A stretch of DNA of 64,000 nucleotides, from the NCBI RefSeq assembly GCF_031877795.1, contig NC_133971.1, positions 16,826,825 through 16,890,824 of the forward strand. The letters run 5' to 3'. This stretch comes from Strix aluco. Taxonomy: Eukaryota > Chordata > Aves > Strigiformes > Strigidae. The notes beneath the pieces were generated by a model. It was not told where the DNA came from, ran no database searches, and saw only the letters and a program-made list of their open reading frames with translations. Of the stretch, positions 36,601 to 50,310 are shown piece after piece. Within the stretch, counting starts at the first letter, position 1, and each line of letters opens with the position of its first letter. The position numbers and the translations under genes were made by a program.

Positions 36601-39600
36601 AGCGCTTCATTTCCAAAAATTCAGGTGTGTTTGTTGACATGGCTCAGTGTAAGCACCAACTTGAAATGCAGTGCAGATTTTTCCTTCCCTAGCTGTTCAG
36701 AATTTCGTTACTGGCATCTGCAGAAAGACCCTCACCTGTATATAAATTCATAAATATCTGAAAGCACAAATATTTGCAAAGAAATCCCAAGCCACGTGGG
36801 CACTGTGTAGTATGTCCAGGGTAAAAGTGAAAAGAGCATCTCAAAGCACCCTTGTCTACAAGCACAACAGCACTTCAGAGAGGCACCCTGCCTAGTCCAA
36901 ACACGCCTCTGGGCTGTGATAGGAAAGGGCTAAACCTGACTTCTCATTTGCACGTCAAACCTCTGAAATTAGACAACACACAGACTTAACAAAGGAACTG
37001 AACTCTGCCCTACTCTCTGTGTGTGTGTGTCAAGAAGTCAAGTATTCTCCGAGGGTTGCTGTTTATCTTTTCACTACCATTTTCAGTGCACACCGTTTCT
37101 ACATCTTTGGAAGTAATAAATTCTGCAGATAGAGAGGAGCTCACAGCACAGTTCAAACCAAAACTCCAGCAAACCTCATGCCAGTTTATGCAGGTTTTAG
37201 GCTCTCCATGAAAAGGCAGAGGCTGGTGAACCTTGCATTGTGATACGCCATGAAATACATTTAAGTCTGATCTATGTGTTTCAGTAAGCTAGCATGCCAT
37301 AAACCTGTGACAGGTTTTATCTGCAGCTCGCAGACCTTAAAACTGGCTCATGGAAGAAGCAGAGTAAGTTCAGTGAACTGTCAGTTTACTGGAAATTAAG
37401 GAAAAAAAACTCCATTCCTTGTGTTTTTCTAGTTCCTAGCTCTTCCTTTTAACCAGTTTCTGCCCTACAGCAATCCATTTCAGGTTTCTTTCTAACGATT
37501 TTTGTACTACAGAGGGAGAATTCTTAAAAATGAACCAAATTCTAGATAAGCTTCCAGCAGAACAGCTTCTGCTTTTTGTTGTTGTTCTCTTTAAACTAAC
37601 ATTTACAAGGTAATACAACAGCGGAAAAACAATATGGATTCTTCATGACCATAAAGTAGGGATAATGGCAAAGCCAAGTGAAAAAATAGACCATTTGGGT
37701 TTCCAGTCCCTCGTTTTACAGGTCTCTTTGCACCACGGTTACCCATACAGGAGTTAGGAAAAGCAGCGTATTAATACCTTCACCCGAATCCAAACAGGAG
37801 GATGTACTCAGCTTGGCAGTTTCTTCTCTTCTGAGGTTTTTCTCCTCCATGCTCACACTCACAGTGTGCTGCATTTTGCCTTCATCCTTCTCCTTACGCT
37901 CTTTTAGCTTCCCGGGCAGTTGGTGCAGCTTCTTGCCTGTGGACTTAGGAGGCTTCACCTGCACCCCGGCAGGCTCTGGGATCCCCAAAGAACTCCAAGA
38001 GGTATATTTTTGTTGCTGGTCCTCACAGGCCTTAGTGCTATTAGGACTGAAGCTGTCCATGGGCAGGTTTTGTGTCCCCTGCCCCTCAGGGGTGCTGGGG
38101 GAGGTGGAGCTGGCAGTTTTTGGCAGGTTGGAAGCGTGAAGGCGCGTCCCAGGCAGCGGGTGAGGAGCGGGAATGGAGGTGGTCATGGGGCGAGGAGACG
38201 GCGGAGGGGCGGCAGCGGCTTTCTCCCTGAAGGCAGACAAGCGGTCTCTGAGCGGGGACGGGATTCCACTGCCCAGGCGAGAGATCCTCTTCTTTTTGTT
38301 CAGAGGACCGACGGAAGAGGAATTCAAGACCCTTTTCTGTGATAATAAAGAAAAAAACCCGTAAAAACCAGCAGAACTAAGTTTTGCTCCCGTTCTGGAA
38401 AAGGAACGGTTCTGAACTGGCAATTGTTGAAAACACATCTTTCTTCTCCAAAACTAGCTGTCAAACGAGGAAGTACTGCAGCTAAATACATGGTTTCTTT
38501 CATCCTTGGTTTCTAATTTTATGATTAACAAGTCGTTCTTCAAACCTACAGCTAAAAGGCTTTGGGAGAAAGACACTCTCTTCAGCAGCTCTAGCAAAGG
38601 CTTCCCCAAAACGAGGAGGTCAGGTTGGTACCGTTTAGGCACCGATTTCCGTTCGGACACACCAGGTGAAGAGTCAGCTTTTGCTGGCACACAGCCACGC
38701 GATTTACTAAAGCGGCCCCGAGAAGCACGCAGCGGCATGCTTCTCAGAGCGTGTGATGTGCAAAGCCGATAAGAACGGGTAAACCCCCCAGTTTTGCTGC
38801 AGCTGTTGTCCCAGCTGCTCTCCAGCTGGTTCACATCCTCTCCTCTAGCAAGCGCACGCTGCTCACGTCGATGTACAAGCGGCAGCTTGGGCCGGGAGTC
38901 CCAGGCACGGCTCTGTGCCACCCTGTTGGAATAAATCTGCGTTCTGTGGGTAGGGAGGCAGGTGGGAAGAGGTCCCTGGGACCTGCACCATTTCATGCTC
39001 TGAAAGAAAGTTAGGGAAACACAGAGGTGTGCCCTCCCTCCTCTGTGTAAATGTAAATATCTCAGTGGTGAAAGGCTTTCTGTGCTTCCCATCTTGTCTT
39101 AAGTATTTTAATAAACATTCTGAAATACAGAACACTAAATATAGCAGCCCTTAAAGCTACGTGACTAAGTTTTTTTGCAGTCCTTGACAGTGCAACCACC
39201 TTTCAAAAGAAGAAACGTCCAATTAAAGATAAATGCTTCCGTTTTTCATGTGTTTAAGACAATATTAGTGCTTCACATCACAACTTTTACATCGGTGTAA
39301 AGTGTGATAAATCTTAATACACTGTAAATAATGATAAAAAAAAGTACAAAATACCTGAGCATTTGATGGGCCATCTTTACTGGGAGTTACAGGAGATCCC
39401 GAATGACTGGTGCTGGGGGCATCCTCAGATGAATTTAATTTTCTGTAAGCATGACCCAACATTTCAGGTTACAAGGCAAAAAATGTCTATGTCATAGCTC
39501 TTTCATTATAGGGAAGACAGACATTCATTTCCCAGAACAAGGTTTTTAAATGGCAATTTTCCTTCCCCTAGAGACTGAACTTACCTAGAAAGTATTAACT

Positions 39601-42600
39601 CCAATGACTGTTTATCGATTTCATTGTATCCAGGCCAATCTTTTTGAATGTCTTTAAACAGATGATCCTTCAGACTGTAAGAATTATCCTTTGTATTCAG
39701 GCTGGCTACCTATAGGCAGACATTTAAGAAAATAAATGTTCGTGATACCTCAATGCACACTACTGCAAAGTAAAATTAAAGTTGAAAACAGAATCACACA
39801 CCAGTTTTCCAGGTTTTTTAGATGTGAAGATCCGAGTAGCTCTCATGCAACGAGCACCAATTTTTAAAAATGTGGTCAATTTGGGATGTAGAAATTTGAA
39901 GGTAAGAAAATCCCAAACTGCTGCAAACCTCTCTCTGCACCAGGGGTCTGTAATACAGCATTGGGAATCAAGGCAAACTATGCCAAAACTTTAAATATTC
40001 ACTGCATGAAATATGCCGAGAGGCCTGTTTTGTGGGGGGTTTGTTTGCCTTCTTTTGTTTTGGGCTTTTTGTTGTTTTGTTTTGTTTTAAGAACTGAAGA
40101 ACACTATCTCCACATACAAATTCAGATTTGTTCAACTCCGGGAGGACACCTGCTGTTCTTTGGTTGTACACAGCTCTACGGCAATGGCAGAGCACAGACT
40201 GTGCTTGGAACAACGCCTGTTTTCCATCATCACATTAATGAACGCACTATGTCATCATTTGTCTTGAGAAACACAACTGCTTTTCTTTCTCAAGTGCCTG
40301 AGCCACAAGAAACTGTATCTCTCTGCTGAACAGTTGTACCTGATAACCTAACTGGCGCTGGACAAGTACTTCTGGTACAAAGATGAATTCTTCATCTATC
40401 CCATTAGTTTTAAGCCATATCAAAGTTTTACCAATTGGGAAAAAAGTAACTGTACTCATGTCTAACAATGTTTTAGTGCTGAAATGTTTAAGGGGAGGTG
40501 TGCAGGCCAGACGTGCTCTTCATTCTGCAGACGCAGGGTTCAGTATTGTCACGAGAGGCTTGTGTGCATGCCTCGCTCTATACTTTTGAAAATAAAATGG
40601 GCTTATAGCTTCCTTAAGAAAAATGCAAAGTGTACTCAAAAGGTTAAAATGAGCTAAAAAGCCCTTGAGATCATTGACACCTAAAGTGCTGGTTTAGACT
40701 TCATCACCTGACACCTGTTCAGAGTTTCAGGGAAAACCCCCAAAACTATCTCTCTTTGCCTGATACAAAATGTGGAGTAACTACTCATCAACACACCACC
40801 ACCACTTTTCAGCTCAGCCTATTTTTTTTTCCTCTAAAACATGGTAAATACTGCAAATTCATGCCTGTGTCCATGTCTGTCTGTCCCCATCTAAAAAAAC
40901 AATTAAAAGTAACAAAGATACCCTTAAACAGTAATTCACTTGTTAAAAACAACTAAAGCTGTATTCTAAGAGAAGCAAATCTGTGCGTATTAGATCTTAG
41001 CAAGTTCAGGCTGCTGATTTTAGATTTGTACAAAAAAAAAAACTCATTACAGAGCTAAGAAAAACATGAGCAAGGCTTTTCAGGGTGTAGCGTTGCTAAC
41101 ACGACCATTTCTGATGCAAACCAGTACCTTGAGGTACTGGTGCCTTGAGGTTCACACCACATACAGGAAACAGACTCCAGGAAAGTCTCCTTAAACATTG
41201 CCAAGCATAATGGGACAAGAGGAAGTTTTTGCACCTTTCACGCTCTAGGGAGCTGAGCTTTTAGAATTTTATAACCAACTTAAAATATAGATTGACTCCT
41301 TCAATTTGTAGGTAAGAACATGGCTGTCATTAAATTGTGTCTGTCTTCGGGGTGGAAAAAAACCAACTACCATCGCACTGGGGAAACAAAACAATAACAC
41401 TTAACATATTCAAGGAATGAGGTTTTAGAATTCAGTGTAGGATGAACCAAAGCTGTATAAATGTTGAATTTTGCTCACTTTAAGAGGTTCCCAAACACTT
41501 TTTTCCTAGACAAGTAGGAAATATTCCTACTTCACACATTAATACGTGCCTAATTCAGCCACAGTCTATGGGTACGGGGAGTATTTGAAAAGTAAGGGAG
41601 GAGCCACTGCATCTTACGGTACTTTAAGAAGCCTTTTCTGAACTGCTTTTGTAGCAAATTAATAAGTGACGCTCTTGAACACGCAGCTTAAAAGTTTCAC
41701 CTATACAACATTATAGACTTACCAGTAATTTTGAGGGATGTGATAAAGAAATACAGGTGGAACTTAAAGGAGCACTGGAAAAGCTACTGAATAAAAAAAA
41801 GTTTCAAGGAAGGTAAAGACACAGTCCACATGATAGCAAAGAAATAATATGCTCAAAATCGGACCACCACCTTTAGCATTTACGATTTCGCTGGAACACC
41901 CTTCCCTTGGTTGCAATTCCGGCAGATCCCAAGGGAAGTCAAGTGCCACTTACAGGCCACCAGCCACGTTCAAACGAAGTACTAACCTATGCGATTGCAG
42001 TTACCAAATTTCTCTTCACATAAACTCGTCACAAAAAACATGAAGTACTATGACAAACTATTTCACACAATTGAGAGAACGCACAGTCAACTTCTCTCAA
42101 CTGAGCAGTCCAAGTAAAAGAGAGAGGGAAAAAATAAGATATTAGGAGAAACAAAGCTAGAAATAGTTAATATTGCCTGGCATTCTAGCAAAACAAAACC
42201 ACTCGCCAAGAATTTTTTCATCTGTCTTTCCTTTCCTCACACTGACTTGCAGTTTGGGGCATCTGCATGAAGTTTATTGAAAAACTTAAACAAGAAGCAT
42301 TAAGTTGTTCACTATTTTCTGATTTAAACACTGAAGTGACACAGCTCAAAATTATTTTGAAAAGAATAGCAGGAAGGAAAACTTTCTGGCACAAACTCTA
42401 TGATCTCACCTGATGAAGGATCATTCCGAGGCAATTCTTGTCCTTTTGGTGGACACCATCTTTCCGCAAGCGAGTGAGTAACTCTGGTTTCTTGTAATTC
42501 TTCAGTGCCAACAAATGAATCACCCTATCCCTGTACGGCCGCCGACAAACCACATTCTGTGTGCAAGTCCTCCCTATTATGTTTGCAGGGTTCATGGGCG

Positions 42601-45600
42601 TTGATCTCTTCCTCACAGGCACAGGATCTGGAATTTTTTGTGGTGCTTTTCTGACCTGTGCTTTTCTTCCTGAAATAAGGGTAAAAAGAAAAAAAAAAAA
42701 GAGAATGATGTGGGAGATTGGCAGAAGACAAGAAAGTTGTTTTAAAGACTTTACCAAGCCAGATAAACTCTAAAAATGACTTAAGTTAGCATTTCAAGAT
42801 CTATAAGAATACAGGTAGCAAAGCTGCATCGAGCTAGGCATTAACAAAGAAATATTCAGTATTAAAACAACTGGGGAGTGATACCGGTAGGAAGGCTTTA
42901 CTGGTTATTTATATACATGGTGCTTTTATTATTTTTCCAGTTTATAAGCTCAAGCACTGAATACTCAAAATCGGGCATTTTTTTCAGGAGAGTGCTCCCA
43001 AGTGTGATGCAAAGGTCTTCCATATAACTAAAGGATCCCCCGTTAATGCCTAGGGAGAACAAGTCTACACAATTAATCACATCACTGCTTAAAGAAACTA
43101 CCAACACTTGGTGTTGATCACTTTTGAGCTACCATAACTTACACCACATTTTAAGCTGAAATGTTCCCCTCTTGTTAAATAACCCCCGGTTTGTCAGCAA
43201 CAGTACACCCAAAATTTAACAGTTCTTGGGATCAAGGCCGGAGAAGTTTTAAAACATGGCCTGCACAGCGTTTTGGATCAAACTCTATAAAAAGATGCGT
43301 TTCTCAACTGGAGGAACAATGCAAGTGTGCGCAAGCAACGCATCCAGAATTTAAAAACAACACTACCCGAGCTGAATCTCAGTTTTCCAGAAAAAGACCT
43401 GAGCTCCTTGCTCTGCTATCAGGCAGGGAAAAAGAAAAAGAAAAAAAAAAAAAAAAAAAAAGAAAATTATCAGAATGTTACAGAAAATCATTGTAGTAAA
43501 ACCTGTTTGCAATCCAACAGAGGATGTGACACAAACCAGCTATTTTTTTGAAACCAGCAGCTCACGTTTGGTACATGAGGGAGACTTAATGAGTATTGGT
43601 GAGAAAATCTGGAGCTTGCTCTCTCCATCAGACACACAGAGACTGAGCTGTGCTTAGGTACTGCTTGTCCTCAGGAGTAGCAGGAATTTGTTTCCGTTTT
43701 GCAGTGGAGGCCAAACCTTTATAACCTTGGCACCCTGCATGTTCCCTGGACTTTGCCCTTCTGGTTTTCAAGAAGAAACCTAATCATGCAAATGCACACA
43801 GTTCCATTTTTTGAACAGTGTGAATTTAGCAGTTTTAAATTGAATGCATTACAATCATCGGGACAAGTTAATTTCTGTGTAGATACACACACACACACAC
43901 ACACACACACCCCCCCGGCACAGCTGATGGTGTAACCAGCATTCAAACAAAACACCTCCTAAAGTCATGTCTCTGAATCCCTTAAAAAGAATAACGGAGA
44001 ACATAACCAAGCCTTAACATGATTAACAACCGCAGTTCCTGATTTGTACTGCACGAAGCACGCTGCAGAGTCACCCCCGTGACCTACCAGCAACAAGACC
44101 TGTCCTACCTGAGCCTCCTCAATGCCAGTCTGAAACAAAAGTGCCCCCAAATATCCTAACTGTCCTACTGTCAATCTTCAGACCCCATTTATTTAATGTT
44201 AAATATTTGCTTAAGATCTATTTAAACCACCAACAGGAACCACGCAGATCATTCACATGTAAAATAGAACTTCCCCAAGGAGAAGTTTTGAAATCCATGA
44301 AAGTGGCTCCTCTCACGCTGCCGTTAAAGAGCAGTTTAGACAATACAGGGGAAGCAGTCCCCACTCCATGTCCCTGTATCAACCCGTGCTGAGCTGCCTT
44401 AGTGTCAAGACCACACACACTTAGTGTTGTATCTCCAAAAAGCTGTGACAAAGCTGGCTTCAAATGCCCTGCTGAGGCAGAGCAAGCGTTGTACCATCGC
44501 TGTCAGGGATGTCCGTGCTGGCGGACGACTGCGGCCGCAGCCAAGTGAGAGCCTGTTTTACGTAATGAAGATGGATGTACCTGGTTCAGCTCGCTGCTGC
44601 GGGCAGGACCGCCGCTGCCCGTACCACTGAGTGCCTAGAAAGGGGATGCTCACCTTGCACCTCTCTGCAGCCAGCTCCAGGCTCCTCAGGAAAACGGTAC
44701 TCAGAACAGTTTAATAACAAACAATACCACCTAAATGCTTTCTGTTTTGTGGAAAATGATGAAATCCACGTTCCCATGCCAGCATTGCCTTACTTTAAGC
44801 TTTTTTTTTTTTTTGAAAACCAACCATGGTCTTGTGGTAGCAGTTGCTTACTGATGGCCAAGACATAAATAAAATTTAATCAGCATTAGCAAGTGTGGAA
44901 AGCAAAGTTTTTCCTATAAAGCCTATGAATTTGTATATGAGACTTCCTCAATGTGAATTTTTTTAGATTACAAATTCAGGCTAATGACTTAGCACAGTAT
45001 TTAGGTCCTCAAAAGTGCTGTCACAAAAACAAAACGTTAGGTACTGAACCAGAGAATTTCAGGGCATGGGGTGGTAAAATCCCTCACCTCAGAGGTCAAA
45101 ATTTCAACCAGTCAAGCAATATGGGAACGAGGAACGACTGGCAGGCTTTCTCGGGGGAAAAAAAGGGCTAATGTCTGAATGCAGCACGAGCAGACTGTAA
45201 CATGAGGGCAAGCTACCTACATCAGAGATCTCTGAACACACCGACTTTCCCAAGAATCCTGAAAAAATGAATTACTGAGTTTAAAAACATACAGGCATCT
45301 AGTAAAAAATGAAACACCGCCATACCTAAAAATGGTCCATCAGGTTTAATAACCTTTGCACTTCCATTGCGCAACTCCTCTTCTGGCTGGGTCATGCACG
45401 CTTTGGTCGTCGGATAGGAATCACTTGTGGCACGTACCGTAATTTTGTTCTGTATGAGTCCCAGGCAACTGAGTTGAGAGGCTCCAGAACTATAAAAACA
45501 TTGGAAAAGGTTGAGCCCAAGCGCTAGTTCACGTTTAGAAGCATGGTTGTATCAGGAACTTTTAAACCTGTCTTAACAGGTGAAGAAAAATCTTTTTTCC

Positions 45601-45725
45601 AGTCCTGACAGCTAGCTAGGGCGTAAATCTATTCCAAATTGTCTCTGCATGTCCAAATGGTATCAGTTTTACCTGTCGGTGTACTGTGCTTGAGAGGCAG
45701 GCTGCCCGCAGCGTTGGTGGCTCAT
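30691..45725 (-). CDS. ELL2: ELL2-like elongation factor, N-terminally shortened, copy 2
   Basis: Exons in transcription order: 45725-45673, 45489-45326, 42669-42410, 39709-39585, 39442-39355, 38336-37778, 35471-35405, 32065-31894, 30984-30940, 30801-30691. Splice sites, phases and the 547-aa length match copy 1. The only coding difference I found is in exon 6, ACG to ATG (Thr to Met in SPRPTTTS). Both copies keep an open frame, so neither looks like a pseudogene. Promoter elements are copied too, so both should share the same expression. With so little divergence, the sequence cannot show which copy is ancestral or whether the two are separate alleles placed in tandem. Confidence 0.88.
30985..45672 (-). 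other. Introns of ELL2-like copy 2
   Basis: Equivalent of the copy 1 introns. Differences are scattered substitutions and changes in homopolymer length (for example the A run near 43440-43461). No new gene or inserted element was seen. Confidence 0.5.
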
Positions 45726-45797
45726 TGTTGCAATGACTGTTGCCAGGACAACTCGGGCAGTTACGGCGGCCCTGTGACGTCACGTAGGCCCCGCCCC
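45723..45797 (-). promoter_or_regulatory. CRE + X-box promoter of ELL2-like copy 2
   Basis: Same elements as copy 1: GC box 45797-45788, CRE TGACGTCA 45782-45775, X-box 45752-45739, ATG 45725-45723. No base in these sites differs between the copies. Confidence 0.6.
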
Positions 45798-47774
45798 AGA
45801 GGCCTTCCACCAGCCGCCCGGCTCTCAGATGGGCACATCTCTCCTCCCCTCCACCTGAGGTGGCCAGTGGTGGCCCTGGGCACTGCGAGGCCCGGGGAGG
45901 CCAAGCCAGCCTCCCCTCGAGACCCGCGCGCGGCCCGCGCCCTGGTCTCCCCTCATCTTGCTTCCAAAGATGTCCACCCGCGTCGTCACCCGCTCTGTGC
46001 CTCTGGCTGCGCTGAGGAGTGCGTGGGGTCCACCCGCCCGCTTCTGTGAGGATTCGTGTTGGAGAAGAGGCACTCAGAGCAAACGCTGAGTGAGGGGAAG
46101 GACGGTGACCTCTCCCCGATAACGTCAGGGTGGGCGTGGGGCTTCAGGCAGCCATTCCGGAGGAGCCCAGCCCTCCATGCTCAGCCCACACGCGCACCCG
46201 CAGTGCGCTGCGTCCGGCCAGGAGGGCACCTCGACTGACTAACAGCGGCTTTGTTTAAACTGGCCTAACTGTCACTGCTCTTAACGAGTACACTGTGTGG
46301 CACCCGCCATTGCAATGGCTCTGAACAGAGAGAGGATACTGGCTTTAGCTCACCCGAAAACACTTTAGCCACCCTCAAACTCCCCATCAAGCCTCCAAGA
46401 AGGGTCAAGAATCTCATGTCTCAATTTACCACGTCATTTCTGAAAGTCAAAGCTGGACCAAGGCCCTGACCAACATTTCAAGATGATCCAGCTACAGTTT
46501 TGTCCATAGCCTAGGGCTAGGTATTGATCCCTTGTTCCAAAATCCCTGCATTTGCAACAGAAATAAAGGTCCTTCTTGCCATCTAAAGCACAGCTTTTAT
46601 CCGTTGCCTGTTTCCTTTCACCACAGGAACAGTCGAGCACTGACTGAGATGATGTGCAATCCCTCTCCTCAGGCTGGGCATTTTCAAAATCCAAGACAGT
46701 CTTGAAGCCAGACCTGACTGGAGCACAAAATTAGACTAGACACCCTGCAGAGGTCCTTTCTGGTTTTATTTTCTTTTAAATGACTCTGTGTGTAACACCA
46801 CACAAGTTTTGCATTAACTTTGCAGGCACTTTGCACAAACTGAGAGCTGGCTACAAAGGACCTCACGAAAGCTAGTCTGAATTAGATTTTGAAGAAGATT
46901 AGTAAAACCACATTAAAACTACCTAGACTGCTATCTGGAATTATTCAGAGCTAAAGCAGCTTAAATTTATTCTTACTTAAAAAACACAGTTTAATTTAAC
47001 TGAAGGTGCTCCTTCCTAAAGGAGAGAGTGTCATCAGAGATGCTGGGGAGGGGCAAGCCACGAGCGGAGGCAGGACCTCTCAGCCCTGGCATGCACTCCT
47101 GCCGCTTGCTTTCTGCCAGCTGTGGCAGCTGTCTGGCCCCTTTCAGATACAGTTTAACAAAAAAAAAAAAAAAAACAAACCACAAAAAACCAAAAGCCCA
47201 CACTGCCCCAGGCTTGCCCAGGTCTGCCACTAAACCATCCGGCTTTTTGCCAATCCCATCAGTTAAATGAGTTCACTGAAAGGTTGTATTGTAGTAGAAG
47301 AGACCTAGCGCAAGGGGACAAAGAGGAGGATGGGGATGGTGAGAGATCTCCTGTTAGGCAAAGAGCTATTAAATCAGCTCATTCGCTTATTGCTCCCAAA
47401 ACCCACTATCTAGAGAAATCTCTGTTCTGAAATTGAGGGCACAAGCTCGCCTGTGACTGAGAACCTGAACAGCGTCCACGTGCCTGTTTGCTATCAGCTT
47501 CCCAGATCAGTGCATAAACTCTGCCTGTGATAGCCCAGTTAATCAAATGGGACAAATAGTTATTCAACACCACTGGACAACATTGATACGACGCTGAACG
47601 TAATCTTCTAGAAGCTGAAGCAAACTAATGCAAAAGCAGGGCATTTTCTTGCCTTTTCGGGAGATGTTAACACTGTTCACTTTGACTCAGAGAACCAGGA
47701 CAAGGTGCTGCTGTATTACATTTGGCTTCTGAAACACCATGGTCACGCAGTTATGGATAAGGTCACCGATTTAT
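45798..47774. other. Upstream flank of ELL2-like copy 2
   Basis: CpG-rich to about 46230, then non-coding. An A run near 47159-47175 is shorter than its copy 1 counterpart. No N-terminal ELL2 exons were found. Confidence 0.45.
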
Positions 47775-47810
47775 GTTCTCTTCTAATATCTTGGCAGTGT
47801 TATTTCTAGC
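47775..47810 (+). repeat. 36-bp boundary repeat, right edge
   Basis: Third occurrence of the 36-bp boundary sequence, identical to the junction copy. It directly abuts the LTR that follows. Confidence 0.85.
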
Positions 47811-47811
47811 T

Positions 47812-48211
47812 TGTTGGGGAATGGCTTAAGGAACAGGGACATGGCTCCTTAGACGACTTGACCACTGACATTTAGCATGACTAGGCCGCACTTAGCATAT
47901 GTTAGGCCTCACTTGACATAAGTTAGAACATAAGAGGGTAGGACAAGGACGGAGCGACCTTGACGAAGTGGTAAACAACTTTTAAGGCAAGGAGCCAGAG
48001 AAGGGAGGATTTTGAACGGAATGCGAAAACCGCAGGGGGGCCGAGGGGGCCGAGATATTATAATGCTGCTTCTTAGATATCACCAATTAGATGATGATAC
48101 ATATACATATTAATGTGGAAGGAGATAAAAGGGATCGTGTATCCAAATAAAGTTGGAGCTTGCTTATTATTCATATTGAATTCGTGCCTTGCTTCCTTCA
48201 CTCATCGCACA
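47812..48211 (+). mobile_element. Solo LTR abutting the duplication's right edge
   Basis: A 400-bp element begins TGTTGGGGAATGG and ends CTCATCGCACA, with AATAAA at 48146-48151 giving a plus orientation. No internal sequence is attached. The right flank is a CR1 tail and the left flank is the duplicated block; no target-site duplication is visible, and CR1 does not continue on the left. The missing duplication suggests a rearrangement at this LTR edge after insertion. Confidence 0.75.
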
Positions 48212-48412
48212 ATGTTGCGGAATCCACCACTTCCCTGGGGAGATTATTCCAGTGGCTGATTGTTCTCACTGAGAAATTTTCCTCTTGTGTCCAATTGGAA
48301 TGTCCCCAGGAGTAACTTGCACCCATTACCCCTTGTTTTTTCCATGTGACTCCTCGTAGAAAGGAAGTCTCCCTCAGCTTTGTAGCCACCCTTTAAATAT
48401 TGGAACTTGGGA
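48212..48412 (-). mobile_element. CR1 LINE fragment, 3' part of ORF2
   Basis: On the minus strand the frame reads FSVRTISHWNNLPREVVDSA, the hallmark end of CR1-type ORF2 (RV..WN.LP.EVV..). It is preceded by GGGTGGCTACAAAGCTGAGG and AAGGGGTAATGG, both typical CR1 motifs. The fragment is cut at the LTR on its 3' side and fades near 48412. CR1 is the dominant LINE of birds and reptiles. Confidence 0.85.
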
Positions 48413-49605
48413 CTCCTACAGAACTGCTTCTGTGACCATGCTGGAATTTCAGGGCCCTGAAATGATGAGCTGAGCCTGAGCTCAAGTTACAGGGAAAGTC
48501 TGATGTTTAAGTCAATGCACAGAGTTAAGGCAACTTAGGTAGCAAGCTTGTCAGAGATCAGAGAAAATATCTGCAGACTGCGCAGCAGGTTGCTGGCTTT
48601 CTGGTTCTTCGTGCTCCTCTCAGTCCCGTTTAGCCTGGCCCCTAAGCATGATTCCTCATCTAGTGGTTTTTAAAAAGGGAATTGTCTGGGGCAGGGAGAG
48701 AGGCTGTTGGTCTCAATTTGCTCATTAAAATACAGGCTGCTGTATCACAAGGAAGGGAGGGTTTATAGGGCAAGGGAGCAGGCATGGCTCGGAGTGGTAT
48801 AGCTGTAATTTCCAACTCAGTTTTTATATTTTCTCTGGTTTTGTGGCTGTGGGAGCTTATTTTAACAGCACACAGTATTATTGCAATGTAAGCCTTTAAT
48901 ACCTGTGGGCAGGGGCAGCGGTCACAGCGAAGGAGCTGTGCATATGGTGAGGGAGAGGTTGGACTCTACGCAGTGTTTCAGAGATGCAGGAACAGATGCA
49001 CCTTTCCGGCCAAGTGCTGAGATGTAATGTTCTTGTGTGGCAAAACTGCAAGGCAGTTTGCATGACACAAACCAGGGTTGCCTGTATGCTGGCTGATTTT
49101 TCCCCTATTGATGTGAAGAGGACCAATTCTGATACTGTGTGTTCCAGAGGAGGATTATTTGGTGTCTGTGGGAGAGCTGCTGAACTTGGCAGCTTCACTT
49201 TCAATAATGTGAGTAAGGTGCCCTTAGCTTCCGAGTTGTTTGTTCTGAAATATCTGAAAACAATAACTGAGATTTTACTAAGCAACCTGCAGCAAAAAAT
49301 ATCAAGTTCCAGCTGTTGCACTGAACTGAGCATCTGGAAATCTCTCATACAGAAACTTCAGACATCACACTAAAACGCTGTCATATCAGCAACTTTTTAT
49401 GATTGAGAAAGTACATAAAGAATGCTTGCACTCGAAGATGGCCTTGAACCCTGCTGCACTGTTAAAGACATGATTAGAAAATCTTAAGAATAATGCAGGA
49501 AGCTTTACCGGTGTATTGGGTTTCCTCAGCATAAGGCACGTGCAATTCAGCAGATGTCATGGGATAACTAAGCATTTTTGTTACCATTTTAAACTTCATT
49601 ATGAC
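48413..49605. other. Spacer, nothing recognised
   Basis: Non-coding. Overlapping open frames on both strands at about 48900-49370 have no splice context or family signature. Confidence 0.4.
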
Positions 49606-50310
49606 TTGCGGAAACACGACTCCACAACCCATAAGGTTATAAAGTAGGTATGTTTATTCAGGGCTGAGACGCACGGGGGATCGCTCCACCACAAACGTGT
49701 GCCCCTCTCGTGGCACCTTGTCTTGGCTTTATGCTACAAAGCATCACATATTCATAATATGCCTATACATATGTATGACCTGTCCCAGCTTTGTATTATA
49801 ATGAGCCTGAAAGTCTTTTTCATATGTTCCGCCCCGGTCTCCTCTTAGTCGCATCTACACAGTGTGTCCCAGTGGTCATGGGCTGGGGTCGCAAAGATGA
49901 AGTAGCTCCTCTTCCTCACTGTTGAACTTTTTACCTCCGTTCCTTGCGCAGTCTCTGTAGCCTCCTGGACTCAGGCCGGACCATAGGGTTGGTTTTGACC
50001 AGTTTTTAGGGCTGTCTTCCTATTCCATCAGGAAGCATTCCCTCACAGCTTCTATTAATCAAGGTTTCCATATTCTACTCTCTGGCCCATCGACTATGAT
50101 CTATTATCCTATTCAATCTTAGTTATCTTTTAACTAATGGGCCTCTAGCCCCTAGCCTGATCTCTAAGCCTTCCATCTTTATCTCTAAACTAAGTTATAC
50201 CTTCATTTCTTGAGTGCCTAATTTCTATATCCTATTTTAATTTCCTAGCTCCTCATCTCAATTAGGCGTCAACTTAGCATTCATTCTTTCATGCCTTGTT
50301 TACTACAACA
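49606..50310 (-). mobile_element. LTR-like block
   Basis: Read on the minus strand, it begins TGTTGTAGTAAACAAGGCAT and ends near TCGTGTTTCCGCA, with an AATAAA (minus strand) near 49660 close to its 3' end, as in avian LTRs. The length is about 705 bp. The ends are inferred from the TG..CA termini; no convincing target-site duplication was found, so the borders are approximate. No retroviral coding sequence is attached. Confidence 0.5.

Larger units (their letters stand above)
27459..47810. repeat. Tandem 20.36-kb segmental duplication, copy 2
   Basis: Direct second copy of 7100-27458, about 99.8% identical by eye. It ends exactly at TTATTTCTAGC, after which one T and then an LTR terminus follow. 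It carries the second complete ELL2-like gene. There are no runs of N at either junction. Confidence 0.95.

Noticed and set aside
48896-49373. Overlapping open frames on both strands (150 and 129 codons)
   Set aside because: Opposite-strand overlap and no conserved motif; probably chance.
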